From JBDZUZ01 sp040255445 (GTDB lineage Bacteria > Planctomycetota > Phycisphaerae > Phycisphaerales > UBA1924): 15,281 bases of DNA. Of this stretch, positions 1 to 5,571 are shown one piece after another (the stretch's first letter is position 1; each line of letters opens with the position of its first letter). Made by a program: the position numbers and the translations under genes. The notes below the pieces were generated by a model. The model searched no databases and was not told the origin of the DNA. It was given only the letters and a program-made list of their open reading frames with translations. The DNA lies in NCBI GenBank assembly GCA_040255445.1, contig JBDZUZ010000095.1, positions 1 through 15,281 on the forward strand, read 5' to 3'.

Positions 1-21
1 GTACGCACGGTGGTGTGGGAG

Positions 22-45
22 GGGAGGAGCCGCAAGGCTCCCCCC
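22..45. terminator. GNRA-capped hairpin at window edge, possible terminator
   Basis: The sequence ggagcc-gcaa-ggctcc (26-41) forms a six-base-pair stem closed by a GCAA tetraloop. Beyond one A/C mismatch it extends through flanking G and C runs. No U-tract follows, so it is not a canonical intrinsic terminator. It could be the 3' end of a transcript entering from the left. No upstream gene is visible within the window. Confidence 0.3.
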
Positions 46-54
46 TATCCCGAT

Positions 55-83
55 TGACAGTGTCACCGCCGGCTCGGCGGTGA
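55..83. repeat. Two adjacent dyads upstream of the first gene
   Basis: TGACA-G-TGTCA (55-65) is a perfect 11-bp odd-centred inverted repeat. Directly after and partly overlapping it, tcaccgccg-gct-cggcggtga (63-83) is a perfect nine-base-pair stem with a three-base loop. The first has the size of a repressor half-site pair. The second would fold stably in RNA. They lie 90-115 bp upstream of the start at 171. A regulatory role is inference only. Confidence 0.35.
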
Positions 84-123
84 GCGGCGTGCGTGGCGCG
101 GCGGGGTGAGAAGCGGCCGCGGG

Positions 124-129
124 TATCGT
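124..129 (+). promoter_or_regulatory. Candidate -10 box (TATCGT) for the small gene
   Basis: TATCGT at 124-129 matches the box found just upstream of tRNA-Val in this window. Transcription would start near 136 and give a leader of about 35 nt. That leader contains a purine-rich ribosome-binding site (ggagag, 161-166) ahead of the ATG at 171. No good -35 hexamer lies at 16-18 bp. Weak prediction. Confidence 0.25.
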
Positions 130-170
130 GGGATCCCGCGTCCGCGCTCGCGGAGTGAACGGAGAGAGAC

Positions 171-554
171 ATGGCGGGTGCGCACCAATTGATCTCGTAC
201 TTGGTCGATCTTGTCGGCGACAACCGCAAGCTGGTGGCCGAGGCCGTCGACGCGAGGAACTTGGCCCGGCTGGATCCGTTTGACGCGGAGCGAGGTACGG
301 TGCACGGGGCGGTTCTTGCGGCGACGCCCGAATCGCGGGCCGCGGCCGCGTGGCTCGCGGAGGCTGTGGCGGCTCGCGTGCTCCTGCATGTGTTGACGGC
401 GCTGGAGCAGCAGATCGATCTGTCGGACGATGCGGTTGGTGCGGCCTCTGCTGTGGCACTCGTGCTTCGGAGCGGAGACCGGGATGTGGAGATGGCGGGG
501 GCGGTCGAGGAGTTCCGGGAGCGCTTCGAAAGGCTGCTGCGCGAATCTCGGTGA
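171..554 (+). CDS. Hypothetical small protein (127 aa)
   Basis: I do not recognise this family. The frame has strong G/C preference at third codon positions, like its neighbours, and a plausible Shine-Dalgarno (ggagag) just before the ATG, so I take it as a real gene. The product is a small, soluble, alanine-rich, mostly helical protein. It has no signal peptide and no membrane segment. It ends in a charged amphipathic helix rich in Glu, Arg and Phe (about residues 109-127). An N-terminal segment with a D-L-V-G-D-N-R-K core may form another helix. No cysteine or catalytic motif stands out. It stands alone: the next gene is convergent and a palindromic repeat lies between. Function unknown. 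Confidence 0.6.
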   Translation: MAGAHQLISYLVDLVGDNRKLVAEAVDARNLARLDPFDAERGTVHGAVLAATPESRAAAAWLAEAVAARVLLHVLTALEQQIDLSDDAVGAASAVALVLRSGDRDVEMAGAVEEFRERFERLLRESR

Positions 555-620
555 TCTTGGCGAGGAGCTGCGCACAGGGATGTTCGCCATTCCAGCCGCG
601 GAGCGGCGTTGGGATGTAGC

Positions 621-665
621 CGGGGGCGAGCGCAGTCCGCCATCGGCGGACGCAGCGAGCCCCCG
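621..665. repeat. Left inner hairpin of the palindromic element
   Basis: An outer stem pairs cgggggc (621-627) with gcccccg (659-665). An inner six-base-pair stem pairs tccgcc (636-641) with ggcgga (645-650) around the loop atc. The linkers gagcgcag and cgcagcga on the two sides are similar to each other. Confidence 0.6.
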
Positions 666-765
666 GACCGAAGCGAAAGGGATCAAAGCCCCAGAGGGGC
701 GTTGGAGGCGCGGCTGCTCGGCTTCCATCGCCCCTGCCGGGGCTCGATGCACGATCGTGCTTGAA

Positions 766-805
766 CCCCGGGTTCCGCGATGCTCGCGCATCGCTCCACC
801 CGGGG
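766..805. repeat. Right inner hairpin of the palindromic element
   Basis: ccccgggt (766-773) pairs with acccgggg (798-805). Inside, gcgatgc (777-783) pairs with gcatcgc (788-794) around a tcgc loop. The two stems are separated by short unpaired tcc linkers on each side. The fold is nearly symmetric and works on either strand. It sits 38 bp beyond the kdsA stop and could end kdsA transcription. Confidence 0.6.
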
Positions 806-842
806 CTACAAGCCAACGCCGCTCCGCGGTTGGGAAACGCGA

Positions 843-1691
843 TCAGTTCGCGTTGGTCGCCTTCCGGATCGCCGCGAGCGTCTTGATCAACCCCGGCACT
901 GTGTCGAGCGCGAGCATTGTGCTCGAATCGCTGAGCGCTTTCTTCGGTTCGGGGTGGCACTCGATGAAGACCGCGTGCACGCCCGCGGCGACGGCAGCGC
1001 GGGCCAGGAGCGGGGCGTGCTCGGGGCGGCCACCGGTTTGTTCGCCGGCGCCGGGGAGCTGGGTCGAGTGGGTGCAGTCGAAGCAGACCGGGGGCGGGCC
1101 GCCTTCGGCCTTGAGCTGCATCAGGTCGCCCAGGCCGAGGAAGTCGTTGACCAGGCGGCCGTAGCCGAAGAACGTGCCGCGTTCGGTGGTCATGGTGTTG
1201 GTGCAGCCGGCTTCGGTCAGTTTGCGGATGGGGCCGCCCATCTCGCCGGGGCTGAGGAACTGGCCCTTCTTCACGTTCACCGCCCGCTTGTGGCGGGCCG
1301 CGGCCTCGCCCGCGGCGGAGAGGAGGTCGGTCTGGCGGCAGAGGAACGCGGGGATCTGGAGCAGATCGATGACGCGGGCCGCGGGATCGGCCTGGTCGGG
1401 CTCGTGGATGTCGGTGGTGGTGGGGACGCCCAGTTCCTCGCCGATCTGGTGGATCCACGCCAGGCCGTGCTCGATCCCCGGGCCCCGCGGCGAGCGGATG
1501 CTCGAGCGGTTGGCCTTGTCGAACGAAGCCTTGAAGATGTACTTGAGGCCCGCGGCGTCGCAGGCTTTCTTGACGGCGCGGCCGATCTCGAGGCCCAGAT
1601 CGAGGCTCTCGATCACGCAGGGCCCGGCGATGATCGCCAGGGGCTCACCGGGTCCGATCGTGTAGGGTCCGACGCTGCAGGTGCGGGTCAT
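843..1691 (-). CDS. kdsA: 3-deoxy-8-phosphooctulonate (Kdo-8-P) synthase
   Basis: It condenses phosphoenolpyruvate with arabinose 5-phosphate to give Kdo 8-phosphate, the committed cytosolic step toward the Kdo sugars of lipopolysaccharide. The 282-residue length is normal. Family blocks are present in order: AGPCVIES (22-29), FKASFDKANRSS (53-64), DIHEP (94-98), NVKKGQFLSP (139-148), TERGTFFGYG (169-178), DCTHS (205-209), IECHPEP (243-249) and ALSDSSTML (252-260). Cys25, His208, Glu244 and Asp255 match the metal ligands of metal-dependent enzymes such as that of Aquifex. In metal-independent types such as E. coli, Asn replaces the Cys. I chose the ATG at 1691 because conserved sequence begins soon after and a promoter fits exactly. 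An in-frame ATG at 1784 would add 31 unconserved residues and overlap the divergent gene. waaA lies nearby. Confidence 0.95.
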   Translation of the reverse strand: MTRTCSVGPYTIGPGEPLAIIAGPCVIESLDLGLEIGRAVKKACDAAGLKYIFKASFDKANRSSIRSPRGPGIEHGLAWIHQIGEELGVPTTTDIHEPDQADPAARVIDLLQIPAFLCRQTDLLSAAGEAAARHKRAVNVKKGQFLSPGEMGGPIRKLTEAGCTNTMTTERGTFFGYGRLVNDFLGLGDLMQLKAEGGPPPVCFDCTHSTQLPGAGEQTGGRPEHAPLLARAAVAAGVHAVFIECHPEPKKALSDSSTMLALDTVPGLIKTLAAIRKATNAN

Positions 1692-1698
1692 GGGTGCA

Positions 1699-1727
1699 AG
1701 CGTACGGGGGGGAAGGTCACGGGTGAA
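1699..1727 (-). promoter_or_regulatory. Predicted kdsA promoter, leaderless
   Basis: Read on the minus strand, a TTCACC -35-like hexamer (1727-1722) and a TACGCT -10-like hexamer (1704-1699) are separated by exactly 17 bp. The -10 ends seven bases before the kdsA ATG, so transcription would start at the A of the start codon. No Shine-Dalgarno is visible, which agrees with a leaderless mRNA. The -35 matches the sigma-70 consensus at four of six positions. Prediction only. Confidence 0.45.
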
Positions 1728-1743
1728 CGCGGCCGCGGCCGGA

Positions 1744-1772
1744 TTGCCGCGTTCCCCCGCCTCCGCTACCGT
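1744..1772 (+). promoter_or_regulatory. Predicted promoter of the ABC exporter operon
   Basis: TTGCCG (1744-1749) and TACCGT (1767-1772) are spaced by exactly 17 bp. The -10 ends ten bases before the ATG at 1783, so the leader would be only about three nucleotides. No Shine-Dalgarno is present. It lies back to back with the kdsA promoter in the 91-bp divergent gap. Confidence 0.45.
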
Positions 1773-1782
1773 CGCGAGCGTC

Positions 1783-2628
1783 ATGCTGAGCCTGCGGAAC
1801 CTCTACAAGTCGTTCGGAGCCGTGACGGCGGTCGAGGGGCTGTCGCTGGAGGTGTCGCGCGGCGAGGTCTTCGGGCTGCTGGGGCCCAATGGCGCGGGCA
1901 AGTCGACGACGATCGGCATGGCCGTGGGCTTGATCACGCCCGATCGGGGCGAGGTCGAGCTCGATGGCGTCGGCCGGCCGACCGACCCGGCGGTGCGGCG
2001 GAAGCTGGGCGTGGCGCCGCAGAACCTGGCGATCTACGACGAGATGACGGGGCAGGAGAACCTGTACTTCTTCGCGCGGATGTACGGGCTGCACGGCGAT
2101 GAGCGGCGGCGGCGGACGCAGGAAGTGCTCGAGGCGGTGGGCCTGGCGAGCCGGCAGCGCGACCGCGTCCGCGTGTATTCGGGGGGCATGAAGCGGCGGC
2201 TGAACCTCGCGGTCGCGCTCATCCACGACCCGCCGATGCTGCTGCTCGATGAGCCGACAGCAGGTGTGGATCCCCAGTCGCGGAATGCGATCCTCGAGCT
2301 GGTGCGGCGGCTCGCGGGCGAGGGACGCACGATCGTGTACACCACGCACTACATGGAAGAAGCCGCGCGGCTGTGCGACCGCGTGGGCATCATCGACAAG
2401 GGCCGCGTGCTCGCGCTGGGCACGGTGCACGAGCTCGTGGCCGCGCACGGCGGGCACAGCGTCGTCACGCTGGAGCGCGAGGCCGGCGAGGAACGCATCG
2501 AGACCGATCAGCCGCTCGCCGAGCTCGCGAAGGTGATGCAGAACGGCGATCTCCGCGGCGTGCGGATCGATCGGCCCGATCTCGAATCGGTATTCCTGAG
2601 CCTGACGGGGAGGAGCCTGCGCGACTGA
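1783..2628 (+). CDS. ABC-2 type transporter, ATP-binding subunit
   Basis: This is the cytoplasmic ATPase of an export-type ABC transporter, 281 residues, close to the DrrA/NatA/CcmA group. It binds and hydrolyses ATP to drive the permease encoded next. Visible motifs are Walker A GPNGAGKST (34-42), Q-loop Gln80, signature YSGGMKRR (132-139, the variant usual for this group), Walker B LLLDEP (153-158) with catalytic Glu157, D-loop GVDP (161-164) and switch His189. A ~70-residue C-terminal extension after the nucleotide-binding core is also usual. I chose the ATG at 1783 because the conserved MLSLRNLYKSFG begins there; the open frame extends upstream to 1681 without conserved content. Its stop overlaps the permease start (TGATG), implying translational coupling. 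The substrate cannot be read from sequence. The setting among Kdo genes makes an envelope component possible, but this is a guess. Confidence 0.92.
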   Translation: MLSLRNLYKSFGAVTAVEGLSLEVSRGEVFGLLGPNGAGKSTTIGMAVGLITPDRGEVELDGVGRPTDPAVRRKLGVAPQNLAIYDEMTGQENLYFFARMYGLHGDERRRRTQEVLEAVGLASRQRDRVRVYSGGMKRRLNLAVALIHDPPMLLLDEPTAGVDPQSRNAILELVRRLAGEGRTIVYTTHYMEEAARLCDRVGIIDKGRVLALGTVHELVAAHGGHSVVTLEREAGEERIETDQPLAELAKVMQNGDLRGVRIDRPDLESVFLSLTGRSLRD

Positions 2629-3959
2629 TGGACACGATCCGGGCGATCTTCGCGCTGGCCTTCAAGGACCTCAAGCTCCTGGCGCGTGACCGCGCCAACG
2701 CGTTTTTCACGTTCCTCTTCCCGCTGCTGCTGGCGGTCTTCTTCGGCTGGATCTTCGGCGGGGGCGGCGGCGGTTCCGCGGCGATCAAGATCGCGGTGGT
2801 GAACCAGGGCGGCGCGGCGGGCGAGGCGTTCATCGCGGACCTGCGGGCCGATGCTGGCCTGCGCGTGATCGATGCAGCGACCGCGGCCGAGGCCGAGGAC
2901 ACCGTGCGCAAGGGCAACGCCACCGCCGCGTTGATCGTGCCCGAGAGCTTCGATCCCTCGATGACCGCGATGTTCGGCGGCGGGGGCATGGAGTTCGAAC
3001 TCGTGGTTGACCCCGCGCGGAACGCCGAGGCTGGCCTGCTCGAGGGCAAACTCACCGAGCACGCCTTCCGCCGCATGAGCAGCGCGATCACCGACCGCGA
3101 ACAGATGCGCAGCGTGATCCGCGACGGTCAGCGGCAGATCGCGGGCGCGAACGATCTCGATGCCGCGAGCAAACTCCTCTTCGGCACGCTCTTCCGCACG
3201 ATGGACCAGCTGAACGAGGCGGGGACGCTGGTCCCGGAAGCCGATGCTGTCGAAGGAGAAGCAACAGCGGACAATGGCGCCGATGCAGCGCCCGCCTGGC
3301 GGCCCGTTACGGTTACACGCCGCGCGCCCAAGGTGTCGGATGAGAAGAAGCAATTGCCGCGGAGTTCCTTTGAGATCTCCTTCCCGCAGGGCATCGTGTG
3401 GGGCCTCATGGGCGTCGTCACCGCGTTCGGAACGAGCGTCGCCGAGGAACGCACACGCGGCACACTGATGCGGCTCACCTGCGCCCCGATCCGCCGCTGG
3501 CACGTGCTCACCGGCAAGGCGGTGGCGTGCTTCATCGCCGCGATGGTGATGCAGGCGATCCTGCTCGCCTTTGGGATGGCCTTCTTCCCGGTGCGGGTCG
3601 AGCACCCGGGGATGATGCTCTTCGCGATGCTGGCCTGTGCGATCGGGTTCACCGGCGTGATGATGGCTCTGGCGGGGCTGAGCCGGACCGAAGCCGGCGC
3701 GGCGGGGATGGGCCGCGCGATCGTGCTCATCCTGGCGATGATCGGCGGGGGCACGATCCCGATCTTCTTCATGCCCGAGTTCCTGCAGATCGCCAGCAGC
3801 ATCAGCCCCTTCCGCTGGGCGACGCTGGCGGTGGAAGGGGCGTTGTGGCGCGGGTTCTCGTTCGAAGAGATGCTGCTGCCGGTCGGGGTGCTGATGGGCT
3901 TCGCCGCGGCGGGGTTCGGGATCGGCGCGGTTTCGCTCCGGTGGTCGACCCAAACCTGA
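2628..3959 (+). CDS. ABC-2 type transporter, permease subunit
   Basis: This is the membrane partner of the preceding ATPase, 443 residues. One hydrophobic segment lies near the N-terminus (about 25-43, FFTFLFPLLLAVFFGWIF), followed by a Gly-rich linker. A soluble domain of about 200 residues (about 50-245) probably faces outward. Five or so membrane helices follow from about 253 to the end. The segment EERTRGTLMRLTCAPI (273-288) between the first two of these matches the conserved cytoplasmic coupling region of ABC-2 permeases such as NatB. One stretch of the soluble domain (about 200-245) is low-complexity, rich in Ala, Glu and Asp and then basic; it looks like a flexible linker. The start is fixed by the one-base overlap with the ATPase stop. 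A half-size permease of this type normally works as a dimer. Substrate unknown. Confidence 0.9.
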   Translation: MDTIRAIFALAFKDLKLLARDRANAFFTFLFPLLLAVFFGWIFGGGGGGSAAIKIAVVNQGGAAGEAFIADLRADAGLRVIDAATAAEAEDTVRKGNATAALIVPESFDPSMTAMFGGGGMEFELVVDPARNAEAGLLEGKLTEHAFRRMSSAITDREQMRSVIRDGQRQIAGANDLDAASKLLFGTLFRTMDQLNEAGTLVPEADAVEGEATADNGADAAPAWRPVTVTRRAPKVSDEKKQLPRSSFEISFPQGIVWGLMGVVTAFGTSVAEERTRGTLMRLTCAPIRRWHVLTGKAVACFIAAMVMQAILLAFGMAFFPVRVEHPGMMLFAMLACAIGFTGVMMALAGLSRTEAGAAGMGRAIVLILAMIGGGTIPIFFMPEFLQIASSISPFRWATLAVEGALWRGFSFEEMLLPVGVLMGFAAAGFGIGAVSLRWSTQT

Positions 3960-3961
3960 GC

Positions 3962-3967
3962 TATCGT
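3962..3967 (+). promoter_or_regulatory. Candidate -10 box (TATCGT) for tRNA-Val
   Basis: TATCGT ends nine bases before the first base of the mature tRNA. The surrounding gctatcgtc differs at one base from gctaccgtc upstream of the ABC operon. No convincing -35 hexamer is seen at the proper distance. The tRNA may also be read through from the exporter operon, whose stop is 17 bp upstream. Confidence 0.35.
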
Positions 3968-3976
3968 CTGGGGATC

Positions 3977-4050
3977 GGGCGGGTAGCTCAGCTGGCTAGA
4001 GCATTCGCTTTACACGCGAAGGGTCCCGGGTTCGAATCCCGGCCTGCCCA
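3977..4050 (+). tRNA. tRNA-Val (anticodon UAC)
   Basis: The 74-nt cloverleaf has acceptor stem gggcggg/cctgccc (one G-U pair), the D-arm sequence tagctcagctggctaga, anticodon stem ttcgc/gcgaa with loop tttacac, and T-arm cccgggttcgaatcccgg. The anticodon is TAC (valine). The discriminator base is A at 4050. CCA is not encoded (tttc follows), so the end must be added after processing. It lies between the exporter permease and waaA, only 23 bp ahead of the waaA start. Confidence 0.97.
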
Positions 4051-4073
4051 TTTCTAGGACAGCGGTCGACGGC

Positions 4074-5324
4074 ATGAACGGGCTGGATCTTCTCTACATC
4101 CCGCTGGCGATCGCCACCGCGCCGCTCTGGGCGACCAAGAAGCGGGCCGGGTGGGACGAGCGATTCGGCAAACTCGCGGCGCTCCCGTCGCCAACGGCTG
4201 GCAAGAAAAGGATCCTGCTCCACGGGGTTTCCGTGGGAGAGGTCAACGCTCTCCGGCCGCTGGTGCCGCTCCTATTAGAAGCACACGAGGTGGTGGTCGC
4301 CACGACGACAGACACCGGGCTCGCGCGGGCCACGGCCCTGTTCGGGGGGAAGTGCCCGGTCGTGCGCTACCCGCTCGATTTCTCCTGGGCGGTGGCCCGG
4401 TTCCTCGATGCGGTCCGTCCCGATGTCGTTGGTCTCGTTGAGCTCGAAGTCTGGCCCAACTTCATCAAGGCGTGCACGCGGCGGGAGATCCCTGTTGCGG
4501 TGATCAACGGGCGGCTGAGCGAGCGGTCCTTCAAGGGGTACCGGCGGATCCGCTTCGGGATCGGGCCGAGTTTCCAGAGGCTCGCCGCGGCGGGGGTTCA
4601 GGACGAGGCCTATCGCGAACGCTTCATCGCGATGGGAGTGCCGCCGGAGCGGTGCACGGTGACGGGGTCGATGAAGTGGGATGTGGTGGGCGGCGGGGTT
4701 GGGTCGGCGCCGCCGGGAGCAGATCAGCTCGCCGCGGAACTGGGCATCGACCGGTCTCGCCCGCTGGTGGTGGCCGGGAGCACCGGCCCGACGCCCGAGG
4801 GGCCCGAAGAGGCGTTGCTCCACGCGGCGTGCCCGCCGGGGGTGCAACTCTTGTGCGCTCCACGGAAGCCGGAGCGGTTCGATGAGGCCGCGGCGGCGAT
4901 GCCGGGGTGCGTCCGGCGGTCGGCCAGGAAGCCGGGCATGGGCACGGACCGGTTCCTGCTCGACACCATCGGGGAATTGGGCAAGGCCTACTCGCTCGCG
5001 GATGTGGTGGTAGTGGGGCGGAGCTTCGGCGGGCTATACGGCTCGGACCCGATGGAGCCGATCGGGCTGGGGAAGGCGACGCTCATCGGCCCGGCGGTCA
5101 AGGACTTTGAAACCGCGGTCCGCGCGTTCGAGGCGGCGGGGGGGATCGTGCGGACGGATCGGTCGCGGCTGGGGGCGGACCTGGCGCGGCTGCTGGGCGA
5201 TGCGGCGGAGCGGGCGCGGGTGGCGGCGGCGGGGCTGGCGTGCATTGAGGAGCACCGGGGCGCGAGCCGGCGGCACGCGGCGATGCTCACAAATCTGGCA
5301 GTCGCCTCACCGGGGGGACCGTGA
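4074..5324 (+). CDS. waaA: Kdo transferase (3-deoxy-D-manno-octulosonate transferase)
   Basis: It transfers Kdo from CMP-Kdo to the lipid A precursor at the inner face of the cytoplasmic membrane; it is a GT-B enzyme of family GT30. The 416 residues match the usual size. A hydrophobic N-terminal anchor (about 6-20) comes first. Then follow HGVSVGEV (50-57) with the conserved Glu56, ELEVWPN (123-129) with Glu123 and Glu125, INGRLSERSFKGY (144-156), TVTGSMKWD (195-203), PRKPERF (263-269) and the C-terminal nucleotide-site region GSDPMEP (323-329). The last differs from the usual G-H-N-P-L-E form, and STG (236-238) stands where many members have STH. The start follows tRNA-Val by 23 bp and has only a weak aggac purine run ahead, so the mRNA may be released by tRNA processing. 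With kdsA it points to Kdo-bearing lipopolysaccharide. Confidence 0.93.
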   Translation: MNGLDLLYIPLAIATAPLWATKKRAGWDERFGKLAALPSPTAGKKRILLHGVSVGEVNALRPLVPLLLEAHEVVVATTTDTGLARATALFGGKCPVVRYPLDFSWAVARFLDAVRPDVVGLVELEVWPNFIKACTRREIPVAVINGRLSERSFKGYRRIRFGIGPSFQRLAAAGVQDEAYRERFIAMGVPPERCTVTGSMKWDVVGGGVGSAPPGADQLAAELGIDRSRPLVVAGSTGPTPEGPEEALLHAACPPGVQLLCAPRKPERFDEAAAAMPGCVRRSARKPGMGTDRFLLDTIGELGKAYSLADVVVVGRSFGGLYGSDPMEPIGLGKATLIGPAVKDFETAVRAFEAAGGIVRTDRSRLGADLARLLGDAAERARVAAAGLACIEEHRGASRRHAAMLTNLAVASPGGP

Positions 5325-5571
5325 GGGCGGAAGTCGGGCGGCGGGGGCGACTTGTGCGCCGAGCGAAATTCGGGGATGATCTGCAACAGGTCGCCGGCGC
5401 GTTCGTAGGCTTAACAGCCTGTTGAGCGCGGCGGCATCGACGGGTCGCGCCCCTGAGCCCGGCCGGGACGGGCCATGGCCGATGGGGCCCTGATGCCGCG
5501 CCGGGGGCGGCCGCCCAATGGATGTTGCGCTTTGACCCGCCGCGAGCTGCGGCGGTGAGGGAGTTTCGCAG
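5325..5571 (+). other. Leader region upstream of the giant protease
   Basis: This 247-bp gap holds no credible gene. Three elements can be named. An operator-like dyad cttaacag-c-ctgttgag (5410-5426) has a perfect AACAG-C-CTGTT core. A seven-base-pair hairpin ccgccgc-gagct-gcggcgg lies at 5537-5555. A good ribosome-binding site, gaggga (5557-5562), lies nine bases before the ATG. TAGGCT (5406-5411) could be a -10 box of the TA-N3-T kind seen elsewhere in the window, preceded by a weak gcaaca at 17 bp. I see no clear terminator for waaA. Confidence 0.4.
5537..5555 (+). promoter_or_regulatory. Hairpin just upstream of the protease RBS
   Basis: ccgccgc (5537-5543) pairs perfectly with gcggcgg (5549-5555) around the loop gagct. 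It ends two bases before the gaggga ribosome-binding site. It could stabilise the 5' leader or affect ribosome access. No known riboswitch fold is recognised. Confidence 0.4.

Larger units (their letters stand above)
592..836. repeat. Palindromic interspersed element with long inverted arms
   Basis: A left arm at about 592-631 (core ccgcggagcggcgttgg, then tgtagcc) recurs inverted at about 797-836 (ggctaca, then ccaacgccgctccgcgg). The arms differ at only a few positions. The interior holds several secondary hairpins, including gcccc-aga-ggggc (688-700), gcccc-tgcc-ggggc (730-743) and the perfect 12-bp palindrome gcacgatcgtgc (749-760). It fills nearly the whole gap between the convergent small gene (stop 554) and kdsA (stop 843). 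I see no transposase and no clear target-site duplication. It resembles REP/MITE-like intergenic repeats and may also act as a two-way terminator. Its copy number cannot be judged from one window. Confidence 0.65.

Noticed and set aside
54..82. Perfect TTGACA -35 hexamer at 54-59 as promoter of the small gene
   Set aside because: At 16-18 bp downstream there is only the GC-rich arm of a hairpin, with no TA-N3-T box, so no full promoter is supported.
63..1164. Long open frames on both strands through the palindromic element (63-791 minus, 430-1164 plus)
   Set aside because: They translate the inverted repeat arms and hairpins into Arg/Pro/Ser-rich sequence and overlap the better-supported small gene and kdsA.
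1692..1784. A longer kdsA starting at ATG 1784
   Set aside because: The extra 31 residues are not conserved, the start would overlap the divergent ATPase start codon, and a well-spaced promoter sits exactly before 1691.
780..2102. A 440-residue plus-strand frame crossing kdsA and the ABC gene start
   Set aside because: It is antisense to kdsA and then out of frame in the ATPase gene. Both of those are recognised proteins and this frame has no recognisable content.
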